In this document: in pieces, positions 45,342 to 53,344 of the stretch
How the letters are laid out: every line of letters begins with the position of its first letter
How positions within the stretch are numbered: position 1 is the first letter of the stretch
Source of the DNA: Arthrobacter sp. RIT-PI-e
GTDB lineage: Bacteria; Actinomycetota; Actinomycetes; Actinomycetales; Micrococcaceae
Direction: 5' to 3'
NCBI RefSeq assembly: GCF_001187915.1
Contig: NZ_LGIU01000098.1
Coordinates: 1 to 64,000 of the forward strand
Length of the DNA: 64,000 bases
The notes under the pieces: generated by a model
The model's database searches: none
What the model saw: the letters and a program-made list of their open reading frames with translations, nothing else
What the model was told of the DNA's origin: nothing
Position numbers and translations under genes: made by a program

Positions 45342-45803
45342 TCAGACCCGGCTCGCCGTGCTCCTGGCACTGCGGCCGAGGATCACGCCGAGGCCGATCA
45401 TGCCCACGGCCAGGACGAAGTGCAGCCAGTTGTCGGCGTTGTTCAGCGGCACGAAGTTCGCGGCGGAGTCCTGCCCGATGACCAGGCCGTAGATCCAGAG
45501 CACCGCGTAGATGACCCCACCACCGATGAGGTAGGTACGGGCACCGGAGATGGTGCGTGCCATCGCCAGACCGGCGACGCCGAAGAGTAGGTGCACGATG
45601 TTGTGGAGGATCGAGACCTGGAAGATCCCGAGCAGCAGGGCCTCGGACTGGTGCCCGGCGAACATCATGGTGTCGTAGTCCGAGGTGATGCCCGGGATGA
45701 AGCCGAGGATCCCCACCAGCAGGAACACCACGCCCACTGCCTGGGCGGTGCGCTGCAGGGTCGTCCTGCCGCTGTCAACGGTGCGGTTGTTCGCGTTCGT
45801 CAT
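45342..45803 (-). CDS. DUF4383 membrane protein
   Basis: 153 residues with four transmembrane helices: AVGVVFLLVGILGFIPG, LLLGIFQVSILHNIVHLLFG, LIGGGVIYAVLWIYGLVIG and a last helix near 125-143. DUF4383 proteins have the same motif HNIVHLLFGVAGL after helix 2; their role is unknown, though they are often stress-associated in actinobacteria. AAGGAAG precedes ATG 45803. It lies 31 nt downstream of the manganese catalase gene on the same strand and is probably part of that transcription unit. Confidence 0.9.
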   Translation of the reverse strand: MTNANNRTVDSGRTTLQRTAQAVGVVFLLVGILGFIPGITSDYDTMMFAGHQSEALLLGIFQVSILHNIVHLLFGVAGLAMARTISGARTYLIGGGVIYAVLWIYGLVIGQDSAANFVPLNNADNWLHFVLAVGMIGLGVILGRSARSTASRV

Positions 45804-45834
45804 TTGTTCTTCCTTTTTCTTCGTCTGAGACCGG

Positions 45835-46716
45835 TTATTCGCGGTTGAGCTTATCCTGCACCGTTCCCGCGATCTTCTCCAGGGTGTTGGGCAGTTCGGT
45901 GGTGCCGTAGAAACGGGAGTCCACGTGGGTGGGCGGGGGCATCGGCGCACTCGTGGTGGGGCCCTCGTGGTACGAGAACTCGCCATTGCCGTCCGGGGTG
46001 GGGCCGGAGGCCCAGCTGCCCTCGGACGCCGCCTTGCCGTCCGAGAAGTTCAGGTACTGGTAGGAGACCTCGGTGGCCTCCTTCTTCTGGGGGAAGTTGC
46101 TGGGTACGGGCAGCAGCTCCATCTTCGACTCCTGTAGTTCCCTGGCGGCGGCGATCCACTGGTTCTGGTGCATCGTGTCTCGTGCCAGGAGGAAGGAGAG
46201 CATGTCCCGGACGCCGTGGTCGTCGGTCATGTGGTAGAGCCGGGCCACCTGCAGCCGCCCTTGCATCTCCGCGTTGGCATTCGCGGTGAAGTCGGCGAGC
46301 AGGTTCCCGCTCGCCGTGATGTAGCTGCCCTGCCAGGGGTTGCCCATGCTGTCCACGGCGCGCGCACCGGCGCCGGCCACGATCGCCTGCTGCATGTCCG
46401 TCCCGCCCACCACGGCCGCGATCGCGGGGTCCGACTGCACGGCGTCGTCGGTGATCCCGAGCGGTGCCTTCTCGAGCAGCTGGGCGATCATGGTGGCCAG
46501 CATCTCGACGTGGCCCATCTCCTCGGCGGCGATCCCGAAGAGCAGGTCCCGGTACTTGCCCGGGATGTGCGTGTTCCACGCCTGGAAGTTGTACTGCAGC
46601 GCGACGGTGATCTCGCCGTACTGACCACCGAGCACCTCCTGCAGCTTGCGCGCGTAGACGGCGTCCGGCTTGGCCGGAGTGGCCTTGTACTGGAGTTCCT
46701 GCTTGTGGAAAAACAC
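45835..46716 (-). CDS. Manganese catalase
   Basis: 293 residues from GTG 46716, chosen because a perfect GGAGGAG lies 6 nt upstream and because the protein then begins VFFHKQELQY like known enzymes. With this numbering the dimanganese ligands fall at Glu35, Glu66, His69, Glu150 and His183, nearly the same numbers as the Lactobacillus enzyme. It dismutates hydrogen peroxide without heme. TAAG-N4-CTTA site B lies 117 nt upstream. A frame-open extension to 46797 exists but lacks a good start. DUF4383 follows. Confidence 0.95.
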   Translation of the reverse strand: MFFHKQELQYKATPAKPDAVYARKLQEVLGGQYGEITVALQYNFQAWNTHIPGKYRDLLFGIAAEEMGHVEMLATMIAQLLEKAPLGITDDAVQSDPAIAAVVGGTDMQQAIVAGAGARAVDSMGNPWQGSYITASGNLLADFTANANAEMQGRLQVARLYHMTDDHGVRDMLSFLLARDTMHQNQWIAAARELQESKMELLPVPSNFPQKKEATEVSYQYLNFSDGKAASEGSWASGPTPDGNGEFSYHEGPTTSAPMPPPTHVDSRFYGTTELPNTLEKIAGTVQDKLNRE

Positions 46717-46832
46717 GTGTATCTCCTCCCGCATCCGGTTCTCCCACGCATGGATCCACTTCTTATGGAAGTGGTCACGGGAGATCCTCGTCGACACGAC
46801 GCTAACGCCGCGACGATGATTCCGGAAGGTAC

Positions 46833-46844
46833 TAAGGGTACTTA
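46833..46844. promoter_or_regulatory. TAAG-N4-CTTA motif, site B (exact)
   Basis: TAAGGGTACTTA, an exact match, in the 291-bp divergent region between the catalase (minus) and the 47008 operon (plus). Confidence 0.6.
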
Positions 46845-46886
46845 TCCTCGACTTGCGAATTCGTCGGAAAACCTTGCAGGAGTGAT

Positions 46887-46902
46887 GCTAAGCATGCTTA
46901 GC
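46887..46902. promoter_or_regulatory. TAAG-N4-CTTA motif, site C (perfect 16-bp palindrome)
   Basis: GCTAAGCATGCTTAGC is a perfect 16-bp palindrome containing TAAG-CATG-CTTA. It lies about 106 nt upstream of the 47008 operon and 170 nt from the catalase start. It is the strongest operator candidate of the six sites. Confidence 0.7.
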
Positions 46903-46910
46903 TTGCACGA

Positions 46911-46930
46911 CATGTCCAGTACGGGACATG
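46911..46930. promoter_or_regulatory. Inverted repeat CATGTCC-N6-GGACATG
   Basis: CATGTCC (46911-46917) and GGACATG (46924-46930) form a second 7-bp inverted repeat just downstream of site C and 78 nt before the 47008 gene. It may be another regulator site or a short hairpin in the leader. Confidence 0.45.
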
Positions 46931-47007
46931 GATCGCACCATCGGACCGAAGCGGTGAGTACACGATGGCGCATCCATGGAACGGCAGAATCAACGTGAGG
47001 AACACTG

Positions 47008-47850
47008 ATGACTACGCAGAACTGGCCGCAAGACCCCCTGGTGCCGTCCACCACCGGGAACGAGGCCTCGACCTCGGACCTCGGGACCACCGAACTCGGC
47101 ACCTCCGACTCCACCAGGTCCACCTCCGATGCCAAGGCCTCGGCCGCCAAGGACTCCGCGAAGCAGGTGGGCGAGGACGGCAAGGAGGCCGCGAAGAACG
47201 TCGCGGGTACAGCGGCGAGTGAGGCCAAGAGCGTGGCAGCGGAAGCGAGCTCGCAGGCCAAGGACCTCTTCAGCACGGTCAGCTCCGAGGTCAGGACGCA
47301 GGCCGGGTCCCAGCAGCATAAGGTCACGGAGGGCCTCCGCGGCATCTCCGACGAACTGAGGTCGATGGCGGAGAAGTCCGACAACGGCATGGTCTCGAGC
47401 CTCGTCCAGCAGGCCTCCGAGCGCGGGCACAGTGCCGCGAGCTGGTTGGACGGTCGGGATGCCTCCGAGGTGCTCGAGGACGTCAAGGCGTTCGCCCGTC
47501 GCAAGCCGGGCACGTTCCTGGCCCTCGCGGCAGGTGCCGGTCTCGTGGTCGGCCGCCTCACCCGCAGTGCCGCCGCCAACCGCAGCTCGGACAGCCACAG
47601 CTCCTCCGATGCATCGGCCCGACACGACGCACTCCCTGCGGGAAACCCGACCTCCACCCCCACCGGGTACACGGAGGTGGACGCCGACGCCTACAGCGGC
47701 ACGCCCGCCACGGTCGACCTGGGTGGCACGACCGACACCCAGACCGGGTCCAACCCCGCCCTGATCGATCCCGCGGACGACTACCCCACGATCCCGCCGG
47801 GCACGCCTCCGGTAGGCACCCGCCCGGATGACGGAGGACTGCGCCGATGA
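47008..47850 (+). CDS. Alanine/serine-rich helical membrane-associated protein
   Basis: 280 residues. A long hydrophilic, Ala/Lys/Ser-rich coiled region (about 40-150; DAKASAAKDSAKQ, AASEAKSVAAEASSQAKD) recalls LEA-like or apolipoprotein-type amphipathic helices. A single hydrophobic segment PGTFLALAAGAGLVVGRL follows, then a Ser/Thr/Pro-rich tail. It is the first gene of an overlapping three-gene operon and is preceded by TAAG-N4-CTTA sites. It probably associates with membranes under stress; function inferred only from composition. Confidence 0.75.
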   Translation: MTTQNWPQDPLVPSTTGNEASTSDLGTTELGTSDSTRSTSDAKASAAKDSAKQVGEDGKEAAKNVAGTAASEAKSVAAEASSQAKDLFSTVSSEVRTQAGSQQHKVTEGLRGISDELRSMAEKSDNGMVSSLVQQASERGHSAASWLDGRDASEVLEDVKAFARRKPGTFLALAAGAGLVVGRLTRSAAANRSSDSHSSSDASARHDALPAGNPTSTPTGYTEVDADAYSGTPATVDLGGTTDTQTGSNPALIDPADDYPTIPPGTPPVGTRPDDGGLRR

Positions 47851-48299
47851 GCCAGCCCTACACCGGGGGCGCGCACCAGGCGTCGGTCCCGCCTCCCTCC
47901 GAAGCACATGAACGAGCCGATTCCCAGAGTATCGGGGAGCTCATGGGGGACCTCACCGCCAACTTCTCCAAGCTGATGCGGCAGGAGGTGGCGCTGGCGA
48001 AGGCCGAGGCCACCGAGTCGGCGAAGCAGGCCGGGAAGGGTGCAGGCATGTTCGCCGGCGCCGCGGTCGGCGGGCACTTCGTGCTCCTGTTCCTCTCCCT
48101 CGGCCTCATGTGGGGCCTGGCGGCGGTCATGCCCACCGGATGGGCCGCGGTAATCGTGGCCGTCGTCTGGGGCATCATCGCCGCAGTACTGGCACTCCTC
48201 GGCAAGAAGGAGATGCAGCAGGTCAAGGGGCTCCCGAACACCGCGGAGACCGTCAAAGAGATTCCGCCGACACTGAAACCAGGTGAGCACACACGATGA
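47847..48299 (+). CDS. Phage holin family (superfamily III-like) membrane protein
   Basis: 150 residues. A soluble N-terminus is followed by an amphipathic segment LTANFSKLMRQEVALAKAEA, typical of the actinobacterial holin-III/DUF1469 group, then two hydrophobic helices (about 70-90 and 98-117). In actinobacterial chromosomes such genes sit in envelope-stress operons and are not markers of prophage. It overlaps the previous gene by 4 nt and the following DUF3618 gene by 4 nt. Confidence 0.88.
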   Translation: MSQPYTGGAHQASVPPPSEAHERADSQSIGELMGDLTANFSKLMRQEVALAKAEATESAKQAGKGAGMFAGAAVGGHFVLLFLSLGLMWGLAAVMPTGWAAVIVAVVWGIIAAVLALLGKKEMQQVKGLPNTAETVKEIPPTLKPGEHTR

Positions 48300-48958
48300 G
48301 CCAGACACCAGAAGAAATTCGTGCAGATATCGAGCGCACACGCCGTGAACTCAGCTCCGATGTCGACGCCGTCGCCGACAAGGTCAACCCGGCGAACATC
48401 GCACACCGCCAGACCGAGAAGGTCAAGCACAGCTTCAGCAACGTGAAGGAGACCGTCATGGGCAAGGCCGAGGACGTCAAGGACTCAGTACTGGGGAAGA
48501 CGGACGACGTGAAGGACTCCCTCCATTCCAGGGCCGGGAGCGGCATGGACTCGGCGCAGTCCGCCACCGGGGCAGCTCGTGACCGGGTGAACCAGGCGCA
48601 GCACGCGGTGCACGACGCCCCGGGCAAGGTCTCGAGCAGGACGGCGGGCAACCCCCTCGCCGCCGGTCTGATCGCCTTCGGCGCCGGCCTCCTCGTTGCA
48701 TCCCTGATCCCGGCCAGCCAGAAGGAGCAGCAGGCCACGGCCCAGCTCAAGGAGCAGGCCGCGCCGTTGACGGAGGCCGTGACCGACGCCGCGAAGAACG
48801 TGGTCGAGGAAGTCCGCGAACCGGCGCAGCAGGCGGTGCAGGCGGTCAAGGAGAGCGCGACCGACTCGGTGAACACCGTCAAGGACGAGGGACAGCAGGC
48901 CGCCAGTGACGTGAAGGGCAGCGCGCAGGACGCGAAGTCGAACGTCCAGCACAGCTGA
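48296..48958 (+). CDS. DUF3618 domain protein
   Basis: 220 residues. The N-terminal DUF3618 motif TPEEIRADIERTRRELSSDV is followed by a helical, charged middle, a hydrophobic segment near 118-135 (LIAFGAGLLVASLIPAS) and a long Ala/Lys/Gln coiled tail. DUF3618 proteins accompany holin-III genes in actinobacteria; function is unknown. ATG overlaps the holin-like gene by 4 nt. A 14-bp stem terminator follows within 12 nt. Confidence 0.9.
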   Translation: MSQTPEEIRADIERTRRELSSDVDAVADKVNPANIAHRQTEKVKHSFSNVKETVMGKAEDVKDSVLGKTDDVKDSLHSRAGSGMDSAQSATGAARDRVNQAQHAVHDAPGKVSSRTAGNPLAAGLIAFGAGLLVASLIPASQKEQQATAQLKEQAAPLTEAVTDAAKNVVEEVREPAQQAVQAVKESATDSVNTVKDEGQQAASDVKGSAQDAKSNVQHS

Positions 48959-48970
48959 CCCGTTCGGCAC

Positions 48971-49002
48971 GACAGGCCGCCGGAGCAGTCCGGCGGCCTG
49001 TC
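48971..49002. terminator. Terminator after DUF3618 operon
   Basis: GACAGGCCGCCGGA (48971-48984) pairs perfectly with TCCGGCGGCCTGTC (48989-49002) around the loop GCAG. It closes the 47008 operon and could also face the convergent isochorismatase gene. Confidence 0.85.
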
Positions 49003-49085
49003 GCCGTGTCCGGCCCCACCCGGCACGGAGGCGCTGCACGGGATGGCACGGGTCCGGCGGCACTAACGGCCGGGTCGACCGCCCG

Positions 49086-49700
49086 TCAGCCCGGTGTTCC
49101 TGCCGATCGGCCCAGTGCGGCCTCGGCCTCTACCTGGGAGAGGATCGGCTGGCGGTACTCCGCCGAGAGCATCTCTAGCATCGCCGCTGCGTACTTCGTG
49201 TTCGTGCTCCCGATCGCACTGCGGGCATAGGCCGCCCGGAGATCCGACGCGAAAGCGTCCGCGCCCGTGTGGGCCACACAGTTGTGGGTGGAGACGCCGG
49301 CGAGGACCACCCGGTCCACACCGAGGTCCCGGAGCCGTTCGGCGAGTCCGGTGCCGAAGAACGCACTGTCACGCGTCTTGAGCACGCGCTCCTCCCCCTC
49401 CACCTCCAGGCCGTCGACGATCCGGGCCTGGTCGGTTCCGCCGAAGATGAAGCCCTGGTCGTCGTCCCGCATGGAGACGGTCCAGGTGGAGCGATCCGGC
49501 ATGTGCTCCGTACCGATCACCAGGACGGGAGCGCCACCGGCCCGGGCAGCACGGACCAGCGCGTTGCAGGCCACCACGAGCTCCTGCCGGGCCGCTGCGA
49601 GCATCTGGTCCTCGAAGAAGGCGTTCTGCATGTCGATGACCAGCAGCGCCGTCCTCCCCTCCGCACCCTCGAAGGTGGCGTGGGCCTGGGACTGTGACAT
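49086..49700 (-). CDS. Isochorismatase-like cysteine hydrolase
   Basis: 204 residues. The family triad is present as Asp23 (LLVIDMQNAFF), Lys108 (RVLKTRDSAFFGT) and Cys141 (GVSTHNCVAHT), with the cis-peptide VS before the Cys loop. Such enzymes include nicotinamidase-, isochorismatase- and amide-hydrolase-like members; the substrate is not predictable. The start is ATG 49700 with GGAG 4 nt upstream. TAAG-N4-CTTA sites D and E lie about 145 and 168 nt upstream in the divergent region to the PRC-barrel gene. Confidence 0.88.
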   Translation of the reverse strand: MSQSQAHATFEGAEGRTALLVIDMQNAFFEDQMLAAARQELVVACNALVRAARAGGAPVLVIGTEHMPDRSTWTVSMRDDDQGFIFGGTDQARIVDGLEVEGEERVLKTRDSAFFGTGLAERLRDLGVDRVVLAGVSTHNCVAHTGADAFASDLRAAYARSAIGSTNTKYAAAMLEMLSAEYRQPILSQVEAEAALGRSAGTPG

Positions 49701-49844
49701 GGGACTCCGATCGGACGGTGCCGGCCGAGTTTTCCAGTCGGGAGGGCGGCTCGGTGGCCTGGGATCGCCGCGGGACCGCGGATCCGCACACCCTGCTTCG
49801 ACGCTCTCACGCCGGCCGCCGGGGGACAATCCGCACTGAGACGG

Positions 49845-49856
49845 TAAGCCTGCTTC
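49845..49856. promoter_or_regulatory. TAAG-N4-CTTA motif, site D (one mismatch)
   Basis: TAAGCCTGCTTC in the divergent region between the isochorismatase-like and PRC-barrel genes, 12 nt from site E. Confidence 0.45.
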
Positions 49857-49867
49857 CCATCTGGTAC

Positions 49868-49879
49868 TAAGTGTGCTTA
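49868..49879. promoter_or_regulatory. TAAG-N4-CTTA motif, site E (exact)
   Basis: TAAGTGTGCTTA, exact, about 94 nt upstream of the PRC-barrel gene. With site D it forms a pair 23 bp apart (centre to centre), close to two helical turns. Confidence 0.6.
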
Positions 49880-49972
49880 CTCTAGGGGTCGGTGGTTCGT
49901 CCGGTATCCGGATGGGACCAACAACCGAGAATTCCATACCCTCGACGTGAGAGTACTCAGAAGGAGAAGGAA

Positions 49973-50893
49973 ATGATCACCCAGGAGAACATCGACACCC
50001 TGCTCGGCAACGGCGGCAACGTCCTCGGCACCGACGGCGAGAAGATCGGTTCGATCGGCCAGGTCTACCTCGACGACCAGACCGGCGAGCCGAGCTGGGT
50101 CACCGCCAAGACCGGCCTGTTCGGTACCTCGGAGTCCTTCGTACCCCTGCAGGGTGCGGACGTCGAGGGCGACGACGTACGCGTCCCCTACACCAAGCAG
50201 CACGTGAAGGACGCACCGCGCATCGAGTCCGACGGCAACCTCAGCCCCGAGGAGGAGGACCGCCTGTACAGCCACTACGAGATCGGTGGCGGCACCAGCG
50301 GCTACACCGAGACCACCACGGGCACCACCGGGACCGCCGGTTACGACACCACCACGACGACGGGGACCACCACCGGGACCGTCGGCCAGGGTGAGCGCGA
50401 CGTCGACCTCGACGCCGCAGCCGCGGGTCGCACCACTGCCGGGGTGGACTCCTCCACGGACACCAGCCGCCACACCGTGGGCCACGACACCTCCGGTCCC
50501 ACCACGGACGATGCCATGACCCGCTCCGAGGAGCAGCTCCGCGTCGGCACCGAGAAGCGCGAGGCGGGCCGTGCGCGCATGCGCAAGTACGTGACCACCG
50601 AGAACGTCACCAAGACGGTTCCCGTCAGCCACGAGGAGGTCCGGGTGGAGCGCGAGCCCATCACCGACGCCAACCGCGGCGACGCCTACGACGGCCCCGC
50701 GATCAGCGAGGAGGAGCACGAGGTGACCCTCACCGAGGAGCGCCCCGTGGTCGAGAAGGAAGCCGTCGCGGTCGAGCGCGTCCGCCTCGACAAGGAGACG
50801 GTCACCGACCAGGAGACGGTCAGCGCGGATGTGCGCAAGGAAGAGATCGAGGTCGAGGGCGTGGACGACACGCGCCGAGGCACGAACTCCTAG
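49973..50893 (+). CDS. PRC-barrel and DUF2382 domain protein
   Basis: 306 residues. An N-terminal PRC-barrel (VLGTDGEKIGSIGQVYLDD, EPSWVTAKTGLFG) precedes a Gly/Thr-rich linker with repeated TTTGT and a C-terminal DUF2382 domain (EEQLRVGTEKREAGRARMRKYV as part of it, VPVSHEEVRVEREPI, EEEHEVTLTEERPVVEKEAV). These proteins are stress-induced in several bacteria; the exact role is unknown. AAGGAGAAGGAA precedes ATG 49973. Sites D and E lie upstream; an 18-bp stem terminator follows. Confidence 0.92.
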   Translation: MITQENIDTLLGNGGNVLGTDGEKIGSIGQVYLDDQTGEPSWVTAKTGLFGTSESFVPLQGADVEGDDVRVPYTKQHVKDAPRIESDGNLSPEEEDRLYSHYEIGGGTSGYTETTTGTTGTAGYDTTTTTGTTTGTVGQGERDVDLDAAAAGRTTAGVDSSTDTSRHTVGHDTSGPTTDDAMTRSEEQLRVGTEKREAGRARMRKYVTTENVTKTVPVSHEEVRVEREPITDANRGDAYDGPAISEEEHEVTLTEERPVVEKEAVAVERVRLDKETVTDQETVSADVRKEEIEVEGVDDTRRGTNS

Positions 50894-50901
50894 AGCATCA
50901 C

Positions 50902-50940
50902 CGACGGCGGGCCCGGAAGCTACTTCCGGGCCCGCCGTCG
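50902..50940. terminator. Terminator after PRC-barrel gene
   Basis: CGACGGCGGGCCCGGAAG (50902-50919) and CTTCCGGGCCCGCCGTCG (50923-50940) form a perfect 18-bp stem with loop CTA. Confidence 0.88.
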
Positions 50941-51049
50941 TCGTTCGTGGACGGAACTCCTGGCAGCCCGGCAGGAGGCACCTCACCCCTCCGTCCGCGA
51001 CCTGCTACTCCTCGAAGTCAACTTCTTGCCCACCGTGCAGGAAAGATGC

Positions 51050-51061
51050 TAAGCAAGCTGT
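51050..51061. promoter_or_regulatory. TAAG-N4-CTTA motif, site F (weak, two mismatches)
   Basis: TAAGCAAGCTGT within GCTAAGCAAGCTG, about 89 nt before marR. The left half is perfect but the right half differs in two bases; its placement before the regulator gene suggests autoregulation. Confidence 0.35.
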
Positions 51062-51149
51062 CTATTCCGGCCGAAGGTGTCTAGAGTGGTCAGCAGAGGA
51101 ACATCCACCACGCAGCACAATGCATCACCAAGGGGAAGGAAACGCCATC

Positions 51150-51572
51150 GTGCCGGAGTTGAACGATTGGTCGACCAGCCGCCTGCTGACCACGGCCGCA
51201 CGGATCGTGGAGCACTCATGGAACGAGAAACTCCTGGGCATCGGCATCACCCATGCAGGTCTCACCACCCTCGGTGTGCTCGAACGCGAGGGGACCCTGA
51301 CCGGCGTCCGGTTGGCGCAGCTGGTCCATGTGCAGGCCCAGACCGTCGGACGCACGCTGGACCGCCTCGAGAAGCGTGGTCTGGTGACCCGGCTGCGCAA
51401 CACGGCGGACCGACGGAGCCAGCGGATCACCATCACCTCGGCCGGGCAGAAGGCGCTCGAGCGGGCCAAGAACATCGAGAACGAGCTGATGGCCGAGGAG
51501 GGCCTGGCGTCCGAGGACCTGCGGGACCGCCTGAAGACGGTCATCAACGAGCTGGGCCCCAAGAAGGACTAG
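51150..51572 (+). CDS. MarR-family transcriptional regulator
   Basis: 140 residues. The winged helix-turn-helix is clear: TLTGVRLAQLVHVQAQTVGRT as recognition helix region, then LVTRLRNTADRRSQRITIT as wing (DxRS-x2 motif DRRS). MarR proteins are dimeric repressors sensing oxidants or phenolics. GTG 51150 with GGGGAAGGAA about 8 nt upstream is preferred; ATG 51120 is possible. It follows the stress block and is the only regulator in it, so it is the obvious candidate reader of the TAAG-N4-CTTA sites. It overlaps the convergent dnaB stop by 4 nt. Confidence 0.88.
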   Translation: MPELNDWSTSRLLTTAARIVEHSWNEKLLGIGITHAGLTTLGVLEREGTLTGVRLAQLVHVQAQTVGRTLDRLEKRGLVTRLRNTADRRSQRITITSAGQKALERAKNIENELMAEEGLASEDLRDRLKTVINELGPKKD

Positions 51573-52945
51573 TAGCCCCCGCCGTCCGCCGCCATGTTGT
51601 TGAAGCGTGAGTAGTGGCCCTGGAAGCCCACCACGAGGGTCTTGGTAGGGCCGTTGCGGTGCTTGGCGACGATCACGTCGGCCTCCCCCGCACGCGCCGA
51701 CTCCTTGTCGTAGACGTCGTCACGGTGCAGCAGGATCACCATGTCGGCGTCCTGCTCGATCGACCCCGATTCACGCAGGTCGGACACCTGCGGCCGCTTG
51801 TCCGTACGCTGCTCGGATCCACGATTGAGCTGCGAGAGCGCGACCACCGGCACGTTCAGCTCCTTGGCCAGGAGCTTCAGGGCCCTCGAGAACTCGGACA
51901 CCTCCTGCTGCCGTGACTCGACGCGCTTGCCCGAGGACATCAGCTGCAGATAGTCGAGGACCACCAGCTTCAGATCATGGCGCTGCTTGAGCCGCCGGCA
52001 CTTGGCCCGGATCTCCATCAGGGACATGTTGGGGCTGTCGTCGATGAACAGCGGGGCGTCGTTCATCCGGCCCATCGTGGTGGCGATCTTCCCCCACTGC
52101 TCGTCCTTGATCGTGCCCTTGCGCAGATCCTGCAGACCGATGGTGGCCTCGGCGGACAGCAGGCGCATCGCGATCTCGTTGCGGCCCATCTCGAGCGAGA
52201 AGAACACCGTGGCCATGTTGTGCTTGATCGCCGCGGACCGCGCCCAGTCCAGCGCGAAGGTGGACTTACCCATCGCGGGACGGGCCGCGACCACGATCAT
52301 CTGCCCACCGTGGAGTCCCTGCGTCAGTTCGTCGAGCTCGTAGAAACCGGTGGGTACACCGGTCATCCCCTCCCCGCGGTGCCCGGCGGACTCGATCTCG
52401 TCCACCGTGCCCTCGATGATGTCCTTCAGGGCCACGTAGTCCTCCGCGGTACGGCGCTCGGCCACCGCGTAGACCTCCGCCTGGGCGGCATTGACGAGGT
52501 CGTCCACCTCGCCGTCGTTGCTGTACCCGAGCTGGACGATCTTGGTGCCGGCGTCCACGAGACGCCTCAGCACCGCGCGCTCGCGCACGATCTCCGCGTA
52601 GAAACCGGCATTGGCCGCCGTGGGTACCGACTGGATGAGTGTGTGCAGGTACGCCGGGCCCCCGATGCGGGAGATCTCACCGCGCTTGGTGAGCTCGTCG
52701 GACACGGTGACGGCGTCGGCCGGCTCGCCGCGCCCGTAGAGGTCGATGATGGCCTCGTAGATGCTCTCGTGGGCCGGCCGATAGAAGTCGATCCCGCGGA
52801 GGACCTCCACGCAGTCGGCGATCGCATCCTTGGAGAGCATCATGCCCCCGAGGACGGACTGCTCCGCGACGAGGTCCTGCGGGGGTGTACGGGAGAACTC
52901 CGGGTTACGGGTGTCCGATGATGAATCTGCATGTGCCAGGGACAT
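51569..52945 (-). CDS. dnaB: Replicative DNA helicase DnaB
   Basis: 458 residues from ATG 52945. The N-terminal DnaB domain (AEQSVLGGMMLSKDAIADCVEVL) and C-terminal RecA-like motor are complete: Walker A ARPAMGKST, FFSLEMGRNEIAMRLLS, Walker B KLVVLDYLQLM and the arginine-finger region RESGSIEQDADMVILLHRDD. It unwinds DNA at replication forks as a hexamer. It is transcribed alone, upstream of the 748-bp non-coding stretch that holds DnaA-box-like sequences. Its 3' end overlaps marR by 4 nt. Confidence 0.98.
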   Translation of the reverse strand: MSLAHADSSSDTRNPEFSRTPPQDLVAEQSVLGGMMLSKDAIADCVEVLRGIDFYRPAHESIYEAIIDLYGRGEPADAVTVSDELTKRGEISRIGGPAYLHTLIQSVPTAANAGFYAEIVRERAVLRRLVDAGTKIVQLGYSNDGEVDDLVNAAQAEVYAVAERRTAEDYVALKDIIEGTVDEIESAGHRGEGMTGVPTGFYELDELTQGLHGGQMIVVAARPAMGKSTFALDWARSAAIKHNMATVFFSLEMGRNEIAMRLLSAEATIGLQDLRKGTIKDEQWGKIATTMGRMNDAPLFIDDSPNMSLMEIRAKCRRLKQRHDLKLVVLDYLQLMSSGKRVESRQQEVSEFSRALKLLAKELNVPVVALSQLNRGSEQRTDKRPQVSDLRESGSIEQDADMVILLHRDDVYDKESARAGEADVIVAKHRNGPTKTLVVGFQGHYSRFNNMAADGGGY

Positions 52946-53132
52946 GTGAGGGCCTCTTTCCTGCTTCTGGAAGCGCTGCACACCGGGATGCACGGCGGAC
53001 GCCCGCGTGGATGTCCCGGATCAGCTCCGGTACCCGGAACCTCACTGTCGGGAGCTTCCGGCAACCGTAACCCCCGCCGGCTCTTCCGCAAAGCGCTGGA
53101 CCAACAGGGGGTGTGGGTAAGTGTGAATAAGC

Positions 53133-53344
53133 TGTGGATTACTCACCGTATCTTGTGCACAGGATGGGGAGAAAGCTGTGGACAACTCTGTGGGTGGAGC
53201 TCAATACACGCCCTGACCTGCGATAACTTTATCCCCGCCCTGTGCACTCAGGTTATTTTCGGGCGTCCGTTCTTCCACAGGCGCACTGTTGACAGGACGG
53301 TGGGGACAGTGCGGTCGCCGCCGTCGGCCCTCGGGATATCCACA
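53133..53344. other. Cluster of DnaA-box-like 9-mers between dnaB and rplI
   Basis: Within 212 bp lie TGTGGACAA (53177-53185; reverse TTGTCCACA, a consensus actinobacterial box), TGTGGATTA (53133-53141; 8/9), TTGTGCACA (53153-53161; 8/9), ATATCCACA (53336-53344; 8/9), and two 7/9 matches (TTATCCCCG at 53229, TCTTCCACA at 53271). The region is non-coding and lower in GC around 53220-53265. It may be a DnaA-binding or titration region or control dnaB. Statistics against background were not run. Confidence 0.45.

Noticed and set aside
47847-48299. Holin-type gene as evidence for a prophage
   Set aside because: Flanks are stress genes, not phage structural or integrase genes. The holin-III/DUF3618 pair is a normal chromosomal set in actinobacteria.
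53133-53344. Calling the DnaA-box cluster the chromosomal origin oriC
   Set aside because: dnaA and dnaN are not adjacent and there is no clear unwinding element. I keep it only as a DnaA-box-like cluster.
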